Numbered from the stretch's first letter, positions 10,511-21,440 are shown. The stretch: DNA of 64,000 nt from Bos javanicus (GCF_032452875.1 NC_083880.1:58478829-58542828); one strand, 5' to 3'. The notes: a model not told the origin generated them from the sequence alone. Made by a program: numbers and translations.

Positions 10511-10739
10511 TCCTTCTTGGTTTCTTCTTGGTCTCACCTGCTTAATCCAAGAGGAATAAGTCCTGGTAGAACCTGCCTCACCCTCCTCTGTTCAATGCCA
10601 TGAGCAAGTGCTGGGCCAAGACAGAATAACTATAAGTGTGGGAGCCCCTGCTTCTCTTTTCTCTCTTTTCCCTGAATTTTAAACTCAAGATCAATTGATT
10701 AATAATCACCACTTTGAGCCAGTTATTGCTGAAACACTT

Positions 10740-10925
10740 TGTCTTAACTTAGAGAGGAGTACTATGATGATCAGGGTTCCAGTTTTACAGATAAGAAAAT
10801 GGAGGCTCAGAGGGGTTAAGTGACTTGCCCAAGGTCACACAGCTGGAAAGTGGTGAACTATGATTCTGAACTCCCAAAGTTTGGCTCCTCAATCCAGACC
10901 CTTATCCTCTCACTGGGCTGCCTGG
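10740..10925 (-). repeat. MIR SINE
   Basis: One of the best-preserved MIR copies in the window: 'ttttacagataagaaaatgg', 'ggggttaagtgacttgccca', 'aggtcacacagctgg' are the reverse complement of the MIR core. Confidence 0.85.
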
Positions 10926-10929
10926 CCTT

Positions 10930-11950
10930 TCGGGTGCTCTCTCTGCCCTCAGTAGCCCCCAAGTCCCTCTTCATCCAGTAGGTTTCTCCCTCTCTCCTTT
11001 CCTCTGCCCCCATCTCCCTTCCCTCATTTCTGCAGCCAGAGTGGCCTTAAGGAAGGTCAGCTTCCTTCAAAGACACACTGCATTTCAGCCAGCTCCCATT
11101 GCTGAAGGCACCTCCTAAACTCTTTAAAATTTATTTATCTAATTAAAAACCTCTCAGCAGCCCAACACACTGGAAGATTTCATTTTTAACCAACACACAG
11201 TCAACCCAACCTGTCTGGGCAGGGCAGTCCCATCCCAGGAGCATCACCCCCACCGGGCCTTGGGAGGCCAGGGTGACCAGAACAGCCATCCCCGCCCACA
11301 AAGTCAGCGCCAGCCAGCTGCGTTTCCGGCCAGTGAACCTGCCACTCAAAGCCCCCTTTTTAATTAGCTCCATATCTCAGGCGGCCGGAGCACGTGGGCA
11401 AACTTCTGTCTGACTTCACTGCGAAGCCCAAGCACATCCCAGTTTGCTTTCTAAGAATAGAAGCGGGGCTGGGGGAGGGAGGAGGCTGGGATCTAAAAAT
11501 GAATTTGCAACCCAGAGCAAAACAACCCAGCCGAGGAGAGGGGAGAGAAAGCAACACACATGCCCGCAGCCCGGCCCGGTGGGGGCTGTCTGCTGCCATC
11601 CCGGGTGTGAATCGCGGGCCTGGCAGTCTGCCCAACTGTCTGGCAGGGACGGGGGTGGGGGGCGGTGCGGCTCATGCCAGGAGCAGGCAGCTGGGGACAC
11701 CCATGGGAGTCTGGATGTTTTCTGGGCTGCTTGGTTTTCCCCAGTAGACAGCAGTGACTCACAGGCTTGCAGGCTGGGCTCAAGGGTTCAGGAGAGCCCC
11801 AGATGTTGCATGAGGTTTCAGGCACCCAGGGGCCAGATGCCTGGGGGGCAAGGGGTGAGATTCCACCCTCACCCCGGTTAGGCTCCACTTAGGAATTGAT
11901 GGAGGTGGCAAACTTACCTGCTAAACATAACAAAATCAGGAACAACAAGA
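10930..11950. other. Unique, moderately GC-rich sequence
   Basis: About 1 kb free of recognised repeats. It has overlapping open frames on both strands over 11394-11888, but no family is recognised. The first part holds AT-rich blocks (11120-11160). Confidence 0.4.
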
Positions 11951-11954
11951 ATAA

Positions 11955-12100
11955 TTATAACAGCTCCTGTTTATTGAGGTTTCACCCTGCCCATCACTGC
12001 TTTAAACACTTAGCCTGAAAAAGCCGATCTGAGCCTCATGACAACCGTGTTGGGGATGAGCTACTCTTGACCCCCTTCTACTGATGAAGAAACTGAGGCC
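11955..12100 (-). repeat. MIR SINE
   Basis: 'tactgatgaagaaactgagg' preceded by 'gcctcatgacaaccgtgttg' is the reverse complement of MIR. Its end lies inside the left arm of the palindrome below, so the palindrome is younger than the MIR. Confidence 0.7.
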
Positions 12101-12459
12101 TGGGAGTTTGTCTCATGTCCAAGGTTGGTCACATGCTCAGGAAAAGGTACCCAAGGATCGGAACCCAGGTGAGCCTCAGGCGTGGCCTGGGCCCTTCACG
12201 TCTCAGCAACAGCATCTCATTCCTACCCCAAGCGATGCCGCCCCAGCCCAGAGGGCACTGCTGTAGGCCAAGGACCACCAGAGGCCGACTACTGTCAGGG
12301 AGATGCTGCTGAGACGTGAAGGGCCCAGGCCACGCCTGAGGCTCACCTGGGTTCCGATCCTTGGGTACCTTTTCCTGAGCATGTGACCTTGGACGTGGAA
12401 CAAACCCCCAGACCTCAGTTTCTTCATCAGTAGAAGGGGGTCAAGAGTAGCTCATCCCC
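12052..12459. repeat. Near-perfect palindrome with 160-bp arms
   Basis: The left arm is 12052-12218 and the right arm 12300-12459, separated by an 81-base spacer. The right arm is the reverse complement of the left apart from a 4-base gap, a 3-base gap and a few substitutions around gcctgggagtttgtctcatg. Both arms carry the same MIR fragment and give mirror-image short open frames. Confidence 0.95.
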
Positions 12460-12759
12460 AGTGAGGCTGTCAGGGGTCCCTGGACCCAGCATCAAGTAAA
12501 AGACTACACAGAGAGGGCTCTTCCCTTTCCATTGTCTCTCATCTTTTCTAGTGAGATCCGTTACGGACACACTCTCCGTGGGGTGTTAGCTTGTGGCTTG
12601 TCCTGAACACCACCCCCACTCAGCCCTTACTAGGCTCCCTCCGGGACAAAGAGAGCAGACTAGCACCCCCTAGATGTTGATGACGCTTTGTTTTCTTTGT
12701 ATTTCTTTTTCCATCTTTACAAAGAGTGACCCCAAATTTCCTTTTAAGGTCTTGATACT
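12460..12759. other. Unique sequence, nothing recognised
   Basis: No repeat family or coding signal seen. Confidence 0.4.
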
Positions 12760-12975
12760 GAAGTTCGCTTTTAAGATAAACTCAGTTTTGAAAGCAAGTC
12801 CAGTGTTTTAGAGACAGATACTGAAATATTTATGGATGAAATGACATGATGTCTAGGATTCGCTTCAAAATAACTGGGCATGAGGGTAGACTCTGAGTAA
12901 AGGTACATAAAGATTGGCCATGAGCTGAAGTTTTTTGATGCTAAGCTATTGGGTAGAATAGTATATTAAGTATAA
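12760..12975 (+). repeat. LINE 3'-end-like fragment (L1 type)
   Basis: 'atatttatggatgaaatgac', 'atgatgtctaggattcgctt' and 'aagattggccatgagctgaa' match a common old L1 3' terminus in sense orientation, ending near a TA-rich tract. Confidence 0.6.
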
Positions 12976-13035
12976 TTCTAAATATGTTTTATATATAATT
13001 TTAGATAAAATGTATTAAAAAGTTAATATACTAAA

Positions 13036-13130
13036 AGTTGGTAAAGAAACTGCCTGCAATGCAGGAGACTCCACTTTGATTCCTGGGTCGGGAAGATCCG
13101 CTGGAGAAAGGATAGACAACCCACTCCAGA
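13036..13130 (+). mobile_element. Partial Bov-tA SINE
   Basis: Only the middle survives: 'ggtaaagaaactgcctgcaa', 'cctgggtcgggaagatccgc', 'acaacccactccag'. Head and BovA tail are missing, and AT-rich sequence flanks it. Confidence 0.8.
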
Positions 13131-13188
13131 TTTATAATAATATAATATTTATAGTACGCTAATATATTTATTATAACATCAGATCAGA

Positions 13189-13518
13189 TCAGTCACTCAG
13201 TCGTGTCCGACTCTTTGGGACCCCATGAATCGCAGCACGCCAGGCCTCCCTGTCCATCACCAACTCCCGGAGTTCACTCAGACTCACATCCATCAAGTCA
13301 GTGATGCCATCCAGCCATCTCATCCTCTGTCGTCCCCTTCTCCTCCTGCCCCCAATCCCTCCCAGCATCAGAGTCTTTTCCAATGAGTCAACTCTTTGTA
13401 TGAGGTGGCCAAAGTACTGGAGTTTCAGCTTTAGCATCATTCCTTCCAAAGAAATCCCAGGGCTGATCTCCTTCAGAATGGACTGGTTGGATCTCCTTGC
13501 AGTCCAAGGGACTCTCAA
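13189..13518 (-). pseudogene. BovB ORF, C-terminal segment
   Basis: Encodes the conserved C-terminal part of the BovB protein: RVPWTARRSNQSILKEISP, LKLQYFGHLIQRVDSLEKT, the arginine-rich GGRRRRGRQRMRWLDG stretch and the ending KSRTRLSD. It is separated from the RT segment by a nonsense codon and frame breaks, so it is a fossil. Confidence 0.9.
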
Positions 13519-13735
13519 GAGTCTTCTCCAACACCACAGTTCAAAAGCATCAATTCTTCAGTGCTTAGCCTTCTTCACAGTCCAAACTCTCACATCCATA
13601 CATGATCACAGGAAAAACCATAGCCTTGACTAGACGGACCTTGGTTGGCAAAGTAATGTCTCTGCTTTTTAATATGCTATCTAGGTTGGTCTTAACTTTC
13701 CTTCCAAGGAGTAAGCGTCCTTTAATTTCATGGCT

Positions 13736-15217
13736 TCAGTCACCATCTGCAGTGATTTTGGAGCCCCCAAAAATAAAGTCTGACACTGTTTCCACTGTTT
13801 CCTCATCTATTTCCCATGAAGTGATGGGACCGGATGCCATGATCTTCGTTTTCTGAATGTTGAGCTTTAAGCCAACTTTTTCACTCTCCACTTTCACTTT
13901 CATCAAGAGGCTTTTTAGTTCCTCTTCACTTTCTGTCATAAGGGTGGTGACATCTGCATATCTGAAGTTACTGATATTTCTCCCGGCAATCTTGATTCCA
14001 GCTTGTGTTTCTTCCAGTCCAGCGTTTCTCATGATGTACTCCACATATAAGTTAAATAAACAGGGTGACAATATACAGCCTTGACGAACTCCTTTTCCTA
14101 TTTGGAACCAGTCTGTTGTTCCATGTCCAGTTCTAACTGTTGCTTCCTGACCTACACATAGGTTTCTCAAGAGGCAGGTCAGGTGGTCTGGTATTCCCAT
14201 CTCTTTCAGAATTTTCCACAGTTTATTGTGATCCACACAGTCAAAGGCTTTGGCACAGTCAATAAAGCAGAAATAGATGCTTTTCTGGAACTCTCTTGCT
14301 TTTTCCATGATCCAGTGGATGTTGGCAATTTGATCTCTGGTTCCTCTGCCTTTTCTAAAACCAGCTTGAACATCAGGAAGTTCACGGTTCATGTATTGCT
14401 GAAGCCTGGCTTGGAGAATTTTGAGCATTACTTTACTAGCATGTGAGATGAGTGCAATTGTGCGGTAGTTTGAGCATTCTTTGGCATTGCCTTTCTTTGG
14501 GATTGGAATGAAAACTGACCTTTTCCAGTCCTGTGGCCACTGCTGAGTTTTCCAAATTTGCTGGCATATTGAGTGCAGCACTTTCACAGCATCATCTTTC
14601 AGGATTTGGAATAACTCAACTGGAATTCCATCACCTCCACTAGCTTTGTTCGTAGTGATGCTTTCTAAGGCCCACTTGACTTCACATTCCAGGATGTCTG
14701 GCTCTAGGTCAGTGATCACACCATCGTGATTATCTGGGTCATGGAGATCTTTTTTGTACAGTTCTTCTGTGTATTCTTGCCATCTCTTATTAATATCTTC
14801 TGCTTCTGTTAGGTCCATACCATTTCTGTCCTTTATCGAGCCCATCTTTGCATGAAATGTTCCTTTGGTATCTCTGATTTTCCTGAAGAGATCCCTAGTC
14901 TTTCCCATTCTGTTGTTTTCCTCTATTTCTTTGCATTGATCGCTGAAGAAGGCTTTCTTATTTCTTCTTGCTATTCTTTGGAACTCTGCATTCAGATGTT
15001 TATATCTTTCCTTTTCTCCTTTGCTTTTCACTTCTCTTCTTTTCACAGCTATTTGTAAGGCCTCCCCAGATAGCCATTTTGCTTTTCTGCATTTCTTTTC
15101 CATGGGAATGGTCTTGATCCCTGTCTCCTGTACAATGTCACGAACCTCATTCCATAGTTCATCAAGTACTCTGTCTATCAGATCTAGGCCCTTAAATCTA
15201 TTATTTCTCACTTCCAC
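13736..15217 (-). pseudogene. BovB reverse transcriptase segment with mutated active site (YADV)
   Basis: A 493-codon frame holds the linker and RT domain of the BovB polyprotein. Visible RT motifs in order are: the SGGDGIPVE region, NYRTIALISHASK, the palm aspartate motif CAKAFDCVDH, the QGCILSPCLFNLYVEY motif, and the catalytic loop. The loop reads YADV (codons 13949-13960) where RTE reverse transcriptases have YADD, so the second metal-binding aspartate is lost by one base change at 13950. The frame ends at TGA (13736-13738) where the family has a cysteine codon followed by SHEI. The enzyme would be inactive even if the frame were intact. The 5' break is a one-base deletion at about 15275-15290, judged against the second BovB copy in this window. 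Confidence 0.93.
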
Positions 15218-15492
15218 TGTATAATCACAAGGGATTTGATTTAGGTCATACCTGAATGGTCTAGTGGTTTTCCCTACTTTTTCAATTTCAGTCTGAATTT
15301 GGCAATAAGGAGTTCATGATCTGAGCCACAGTCAGCTCCTGGTCTTGTTTTTGCTGACTGTATAGAGCTTCTCCATCTTTGGCTGCAAAGAATATAATCA
15401 ATCTGATTTCGGTATTGACCATCTGGTGATGTCCATGTGTAGAGTCTTCTCTTGTGTTGTTGGAAGAGGGTGTTTGTTATGACCAGTGCGTT

Positions 15493-16095
15493 TTATTGGC
15501 AAAACTCTATTAGTCTTTGCCCTGTTTCATTCCGTATTCCAAGGCCAAATTTGCCTGTTACTCCAGGTGTTTCTTGACTTCCTACTTTTGCATTCCAGTC
15601 CCCTATAATGAAAAGGACATCTTTTTGGGGTGTTAGTTCTAAAAGGTCTTGTAGGTCTTCATAGAACCGTTCAACTTCAGCTTCTTCAGCGTTACTGGTT
15701 GGGGCATAGACTTGGATTACTGTGATATTGAATGGTCTGCCCTGGAAACGAACAGAGATCATTCTGTCGTTTTTGAGATTGCATCCAAGTACTGCATTTC
15801 GGACTCTGTTGTTGACCATGATGGCCACTCCATTTCTTCTGAGGGATTCCTGCCCAAAGTAGTAGATATAATGGTCATCTGAGTTAAATTCACCCATTCC
15901 AGTCCATTTCAGTTCGCTGATTCCTAGAATGTCGACTTTCACTCTTGCCATCTCTTGTTTGACCACTTCCAATTTGCCCTGATTTATGGACCTGACATTC
16001 CAGGTTCCTATGCAATATTGCTCTTTACAGCATTGGACCTTGCTTCTATCACCAGTCACATCCACAGCTGGGTATTCTTTTTGCTTTGGCTCCAT
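15493..16095 (-). pseudogene. BovB apurinic-like endonuclease segment, prematurely stopped
   Basis: A 200-codon frame with the exonuclease/endonuclease/phosphatase fold signatures of RTE elements: IGTWNVRSIN near residue 28, the catalytic-glutamate region ILGISELKWTG, VIQVYAPTS, and the IIGDWNAKVG metal-binding motif. It stops at TAA (15493-15495) just after LIEFCQ, where the family continues. The downstream SDHELLIA motif is still visible in the sequence near 15310, beyond the stop. Confidence 0.9.
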
Positions 16096-16519
16096 CCCTT
16101 CATTCTTTCTGGAGTTATTTCTCCACTGATCTCCAGTAGCATATTGGGCACCTACTGACCTGGGGAGTTTCTCTTTCAGTATCCTATCATTTTTGCCTTT
16201 TCATACTGTTCACGGGGTTCTCAAGGCAAGAATACTGAAGTGGTTTGCCATTCCCTTCTCCAGTGGACGACATTCTGTCAGATCTCTCCACCATGACCTG
16301 CTCGTCTTGGGTTGCCCCACCAGCATGGCTTAGTTTCATTGAGTTAGACAAGGCTGTGATCCTAGTGTGATTAGATTGACTAGTTTTCTGTGAGTATGGT
16401 TTCAGTGTGTTTGCCCTCTGATGCCCTCTTGCAACACCTACCGTCTTACTTGGGGTTCTCTTACCTTGGGCGTGGGGTATCTCTTGACGGCTGCTCCAGC
16501 AAAGCACAGCCATTGCTCC

Positions 16520-16980
16520 TTACCTTGGACGAGGGGTATCTCCTCACTGCCGCCCTTCCTGACCTTCAACGTGAGATAGCTCTTCTAGGCCCTCCTGCAC
16601 CCGCGCAGCCACGGCTCCTTGGACGTGGTGTTGGTCCCCCCGGCCACCGCCCCTGGCCTCGGGCCTGGGGTTGCTCCTCCCGGCCACCACCCCTGGCCTC
16701 GGGCTTGGGGCGTGGGGCATCTCCTCCCGGCCACCGCCCCTGACCTCGGACGCGGGGTATCTCCTCTCGGCCGCCCCCACTGACCTCGGACGCGGGGTAG
16801 CTCCTCTCGGCCGTTCCTGCTCCGTCACAGTCTGGTACTCTCGGCCGCTGCCCCTGACCTCGGACGTGGGGTAATTCCTCTTGGCCGCCGCCCTTCAGGC
16901 ATGGGGTCCTCCCAGCTTCTGCTCCTGACCTCAGATGTGGGGTGACTCCTCTTGGCCATGCTTTGGTGTGCCCGTCACAG
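16520..16980 (-). repeat. GC-rich tandem units in the BovB 5' region
   Basis: Units resembling 'cctcggacgcggggtatctc' plus 'ctcggccgcc' repeat about seven to eight times with variation and many CpGs. This matches the internal 5' end of long BovB elements, which is thought to hold the promoter. It stands out sharply from the AT-rich flank at 16996. Confidence 0.75.
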
Positions 16981-17063
16981 CCGCCTGCGCTTTACATTAT
17001 AAATTACATATAAAACATTGAGTTATGTTATTGATTATATAATTAATAATTGTATTATATAAC

Positions 17064-17190
17064 TGTGCCAAGTCACTTCAGTTATGTCAGACTCTGTGAT
17101 CCCATGGACTATAGCCCGCCAGGCTCCTCTGTTCATGTGATTTTCCAGGCAAGAATACTGGAATGCATAGCCATTTCATTTTCCAGGTAT
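17064..17190 (-). mobile_element. Partial BovA SINE
   Basis: Minus-strand BovA body only: 'cagttatgtcagactctgtg', 'atagcccgccaggctcctct', 'ttttccaggcaagaatactg'. The tRNA-like head is missing. It lies in TA-rich sequence (17000-17400). Confidence 0.85.
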
Positions 17191-17404
17191 ATAAAAGTAT
17201 TCATTTTATATAATATGTTATGTTATGTATGGTTTGTGCTTTATGCATTATATATTATGGGTATCTTATACAATGTTGTTCAGGCTACTCTTATAAGTAT
17301 TTAAAATTTTCCACAAATACAAATGATTTTTTAATACTATATAAAAAATGTTTTTAACTAAGTTGTTTTAAAGAAGAAGTTAAGTAAGAGCTACCCAGAG
17401 ATAG

Positions 17405-17872
17405 GACTTCCTAGGTCGCACTAGTGGTCAAGAACACCCCTGCCAGTTCAGGAGACTTGAGACGTGGGTTCGATCCCTGGGTGGGAAAGATCCCCTGGAG
17501 GAGGACATGGCAACCCACTCCAGTATTGCCTGGAGAATCCCATGGACAGAGGAGCCTGGTGGGCTACAGTTTGTAGGGTTGCAAAGAGTAGGACACAACT
17601 GAAAGCAATTTGGCATGCACTCAGAACTCTTGCCTGGAAAATCCCATGGACGGAGGAGCCCAGTAGGCTACAGTCCATGGGGTCTCGAAGAGTCGCACAC
17701 AACTGAGTGACTTCTCTTTCACTTTTCACTTTCATGCATTGGAGAAGGAAATGGCAACCCACTCCAGTATTCTTGCCTGGAGAATCCCAGGGACAGAGGA
17801 GCCTGGTGGGCTGCCGTCTATGGGATCACACAGAGTCGGACACGATGGAAGCGACTTAGCAGCAGCAGGAGC
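17405..17872 (+). mobile_element. Bov-tA/BovA SINE followed by a BovA dimer
   Basis: First unit 17405-17622 has the tRNA-like head (gacttcctaggtcgcactag, gggttcgatccctgggtggg) and BovA body. It is followed directly by two more BovA modules ending cgacttagcagcagcagga. It is either a tandem insertion or an insertion next to an older tail. Confidence 0.85.
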
Positions 17873-18525
17873 ACTAAGAAATGACAAAAACTTTGACCAG
17901 GAAGAGCAAATGAGCAAGGTGTGAAGAACACTGGCACATGACTTATTGCTAATGTGTACAAGTTTATTTTCCTTCCCAGGAAATGGGGAGAGGGGGTGTA
18001 CTCCTCCCCATCTCCCAGGACTTTCTCCTTCTGGCTGCAGACTCGTGGGCTCCTGGTAAGGCTGGTGGTCCAATGTCATCTTTGCAGATCTTGAGAGAAA
18101 GGGCAGGAAGGAAAGCACTGCCTTTTTTTATCTTTCCCTTTAAACAATATAAAAGTGCAATATTGCTAAAATGATCCCATCTGGAAATCCAAACACATTA
18201 GAAGCAAACAGGCCTGGCCCAGGGAGGAGGAGTGTGACGGGGCTCTGTGCCGAGGGCATTCACAGGCCATGCTGCAGGCCCCACCCAGAGGACCTCGGCT
18301 CAAAGCTCGAGGGGAACAGGCTGTCTGGGCCACCCAGAGCCTTGCCCCAGGGAGGGTACACCCCCTCAGCAGAGCCAGCCAGACCCTGAGCAGCTCTGGG
18401 CTCTGCAATTTGGCCCAGAGGGATCTCACAGAGCAGAGATCGTGAGCCCAACAGACAAAAGTAGGAGAGGCCATCCAGCCAACTTGTGGCTCATTCCTTT
18501 AAAGTGTGTAAAGGAAAAGTATTTG
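17873..18525. other. Unique sequence, nothing recognised
   Basis: Overlapping frames on both strands at 17983-18561 are not recognisable as proteins. No repeat family seen. Confidence 0.4.
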
Positions 18526-18722
18526 TTGTGTAGTCGTGTTCAACATTTTGTGACCCCATGAACTATAGCCCACCTGTCTCCTCTGTCCATGGAATTCTCC
18601 AGGCAAGAATACTGGAGTGGGCTGTCATTCCCTTTTCCAGGGGATCTTCCCAACCCAGATATTGAACCTGGGTCTCCTGCATTGCAGGTAGATTTTTCAC
18701 TGTCTGAGCCACCAGGGAAACC
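18526..18722 (-). mobile_element. Bov-tA/BovA SINE
   Basis: A complete minus-strand copy with BovA body and tRNA-like head ending '..gtctgagccaccagggaaac'. Confidence 0.9.
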
Positions 18723-19300
18723 CACTCATTCCTTGGGTAAAGGGAAATGAAGAGGCTTAATTGGGAGCAGTTTATGATAGGCAGGAAGATTATTCAGGCA
18801 CTTAAGAGGTTATTAACACCTTTTATGAACCTCATTGTTTAAAAGCCAGCCATGCTTAATCATTTTAGCACCGTTAAATCAGTATTAACAACAACCCCAC
18901 GACTTGCTTTCCGAAATATCACCGTTTGATAACACTCATGAAACACAATGCTGTGGGAAATCTGGGCAGAACAGGTGAGTACTCAGCTTGCCTGTGAACT
19001 GTATCTTCAGTTTGGTAGGCCCCAAGCTAAACGAGGGTGCCCCTGCTACTCAGGCACTTAGAATCTGTCCCCAGCCCAGCTGCTTCCCAGTCTTTCTTCC
19101 CATCTCGCGAGCAGGCCTGGGATCCTTCCCAGAGACCTCCCCAGTAGTCATCCATGAGCCTCACTCAGAAGAAAACCCTGGGAGCTAGGAGAGAGCCTGA
19201 GATGCAGAGGGTACCTGATAGGAATTGTGTGAATTAAGTCACATTTTTGTCTTTTCCCTGCTTGCCCAGCGATATATACTTATGTAAAATAATAAGTGTT
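18723..19300. other. Repeat-free AT-rich block, candidate conserved non-coding element
   Basis: 18740-18960 is AT-rich and free of recognised repeats, with several TTAA/TAAT-type homeodomain-like words (gcttaattggg, gttattaacacc, gcttaatcatttt, cagtattaacaac). This is suggestive only. The rest has nothing recognised. Confidence 0.35.
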
Positions 19301-19317
19301 TATCCTTCTCCCCCACA

Positions 19318-19712
19318 CTTGAATCCCAGCTCTGCTACTCAAGTCCCTGATGCCCAGCAGTAAAGAAAGTGCCTGCAATGCAGAAGACAAGAGTTTAATC
19401 CCTGGGTCAGGAAGATCCCCTGGAGGAGGAAATGGCAACCCATTCCAGAATTCCTGCCTGGGAAGTCCCACGGACAGAGGACCCTGGTGGGCTACAGTCC
19501 ATGGGGTCACAAAGAGTTGGACACGACTGAGCAACTAAGCATGCTACTGGAGAGCTGTGTGACCTTGGGCAAGCAACTTCACCTCTCTGTGCCTTCATTT
19601 CCTCATCTGTAAAAAGGGCGTCAGGATAGCCCCTACCTCCTAGTCTTGTAAGATTAAGTGAGAGACTCTTTGCCTTCAGCATAGTGCTTAGCACCTAGTT
19701 AACACTCAGTAA
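19318..19712 (+). repeat. MIR SINE split by a younger SINE
   Basis: The MIR 5' part (cttgaatcccagctctgcta) precedes a SINE, and the core resumes after it: 'gtgtgaccttgggcaagcaa', 'atttcctcatctgtaaaaag', 'gtgcttagcacctagttaac'. The young SINE occupies 19341-19540. Confidence 0.85.
19341..19540 (+). mobile_element. Bov-tA/BovA SINE inside a MIR
   Basis: Head truncated, with middle 'cctgggtcaggaagatcccc' and BovA end 'ttggacacgactgagcaact' intact. A short tgctact repeat at both ends may be the target-site duplication. Confidence 0.9.
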
Positions 19713-19809
19713 AGTACACAACCTCTTAAATTCCAGAGGTAACATTGTCAGTAGATAGGGATATCTCCTTTCAGACTTTTGTGCACCTATAAAATACTGA
19801 TGCATGCCC

Positions 19810-20018
19810 TGCCCCGTGCTGTGCTCAGTTGTGACCGACTCTCTGTGACCCCAAGGACTGTAGCCTGCCAGGCTCCTCCGTTCATGGGGATTCTCCAGGC
19901 AAGAATACTGGAGTGGTTTGCTATGCCCTCCTCCAAGGAATCTTCCCAACCCAGGGACTGAACCCAAGTCTCCCACATTGCAGCTGGATTCTTTACCGTC
20001 TGAGCCACCAGGGAAGCC
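19810..20018 (-). mobile_element. Bov-tA/BovA SINE
   Basis: A complete minus-strand copy from 'gctcagttgtgaccgactct' to 'ctgagccaccagggaagccc'. Confidence 0.92.
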
Positions 20019-20125
20019 CACACATGTATGCATGTTTCTATAATTTTTGTTGTTTCATTGTTCTTTCACTCTTCTTTACAGAGTTAAAATCATTCTATTT
20101 ATGCTGTGGTGCATCTTAGTTCAGG

Positions 20126-20350
20126 GCTTCCAGGGCAGCACTAGTGGTAAAGAACCCACCCGCCAAAGCAGGAGATATACGAGATGCAGGTTCCATCCTT
20201 GGGTCGGGAAGATCCCCTAGAGGAGGGCACAGCAATCCACTCCAGTATTCTTGCCTGGAGAGTCCTATGGACAGAGGAGCCTAGCGGGCTACAGTCCATA
20301 GGGTCACAAAGAGTAGGATATGACTGAAGTGACTTAACATGCATGAATGC
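20126..20350 (+). mobile_element. Bov-tA/BovA SINE
   Basis: A complete plus-strand copy from 'gggcttccagggcagcacta' to 'atgactgaagtgacttaaca' with a short CA-rich tail. Confidence 0.92.
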
Positions 20351-20429
20351 ACACATCTCAGTTTAGGTATTTTTCTCATATGACAGTAAGTCCTGGAGAG
20401 ACTTCCACCTTGTTTTTGATTTTTTTTTT

Positions 20430-20660
20430 TTAATGTAGCAAAGTTTTTCTGAAAAATGGTCGAATAGTAAATATTGTAGGTTTTGCAGGCCATGTGGTCT
20501 CCATGGCAACTACTCAACTCCGCTATTACAGCTTGAAAGCTGTCATAGACAATATGTAAATAAATGGCGTGTTCCAATAAAACTTTATTTACAAAAACAG
20601 GAAGTTCACCATCCTTGGCCCTAGGGCTGTAATGAGCAGAGCCTGGCTTCAGCCTCACCC
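20430..20660. repeat. hAT-Charlie-type DNA transposon remnant
   Basis: Phrases of a common mammalian element are visible: 'aatattgtaggttttgcagg', 'ccatggcaactactcaactc', 'gtcatagacaatatgtaaat', 'ccaataaaactttatttaca'. The exact family name is not certain. Confidence 0.6.
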
Positions 20661-21165
20661 TTGTGGATAGTTCCCTCCACAGTATCCAGGTATCCCAGAG
20701 TGGCTGTTACTGTTACATACTCAGTTCCTTTTTATAGGGAATTTAGGTCATTTCCAAGTCTCACTCCCAGATCCCTGCGGCACCTGTAGCTGGAGGCTGC
20801 ATTCCTCCCACTGGGAATGCTGGGTGATGGAGGAGGTGTTCCTTGAATGTTACCAAGTACAGGTAGCATTTTAAATGCATGAAGCACACCCTTGGACTGC
20901 AAGCACATCAGGGGATCAATTGTTCCCACTCTATTGTTTTCTGAACAAAACTAGGGCTATTCTAAAAACATGGCTTCTTCAAGGTCACCAAGCAAGATGA
21001 TGGGGAGTTAGATGATAGGAATCACCTGTCATGAGAAGGAATGGCCTGTGCTGCTGCACACAGCCCCCTCCTGGAGCTCTCACTCAGATAATTATGACTG
21101 ACTCTAAGAATCCCACAAGGTAGGAACCGGTGTTGTCTGCTAAGAGCATGTGTTTCCTCCCTCCT
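20661..21165. other. Unique sequence, nothing recognised
   Basis: No repeat or gene recognised. Frames 20732-20929 and 21022-21420 on the minus strand have no family signature. Confidence 0.4.
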
Positions 21166-21169
21166 GGTG

Positions 21170-21440
21170 CTCCAGAGCAGGCCTCTCCAGTTTCTCAAAC
21201 TCACCAAGGTCTTGCCCTTACATGGGCCTGAGGGTTCCTGGCAACTCCAGCCTCTTTTCAAAAGGAAGTCCTTCTTATCTGGTCTTTCTGACCTCAGCAC
21301 GGAGGTCTCATCCCCAGGGAGGCCCTCCCAGACCTGCAGATCCCAAAGCAGGCCCCTGGCTCCTCCTGCTCCCTTCTCATTCCCCCAGGAGTACCAGAAT
21401 CTGCCATCATTCAGGGTCATTCGCTTGTTTGCTCCTTTAC
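21170..21440 (+). repeat. LINE L2 fragment
   Basis: 'ctcatccccagggaggccct' and 'cccagacctgcag' follow the L2 3' pattern in sense orientation; strongly diverged. Confidence 0.45.

Larger units (their letters stand above)
13177..16995 (-). mobile_element. Near full-length BovB LINE (RTE clade), inactive
   Basis: On the minus strand the element runs from a GC-rich 5' region (about 16980-16520) through an endonuclease domain and a reverse transcriptase to the characteristic 3' end (ctgactgatctgatctgat at 13181). Its single long protein is now broken by a nonsense codon at 15493-15495, a one-base deletion near 15280, a nonsense codon at 13736-13738 and a changed catalytic residue. A shared attataa at 13170-13176 and 16996-17002 may be the target-site duplication, but this is weak in AT-rich flanks. 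Keeping the 5' region is notable because most BovB copies are 5'-truncated. Confidence 0.93.

Noticed and set aside
12084..12427. Two related short proteins at 12084-12266 (+) and 12203-12427 (-)
   Set aside because: They are mirror images created by the palindrome arms, not a gene pair.
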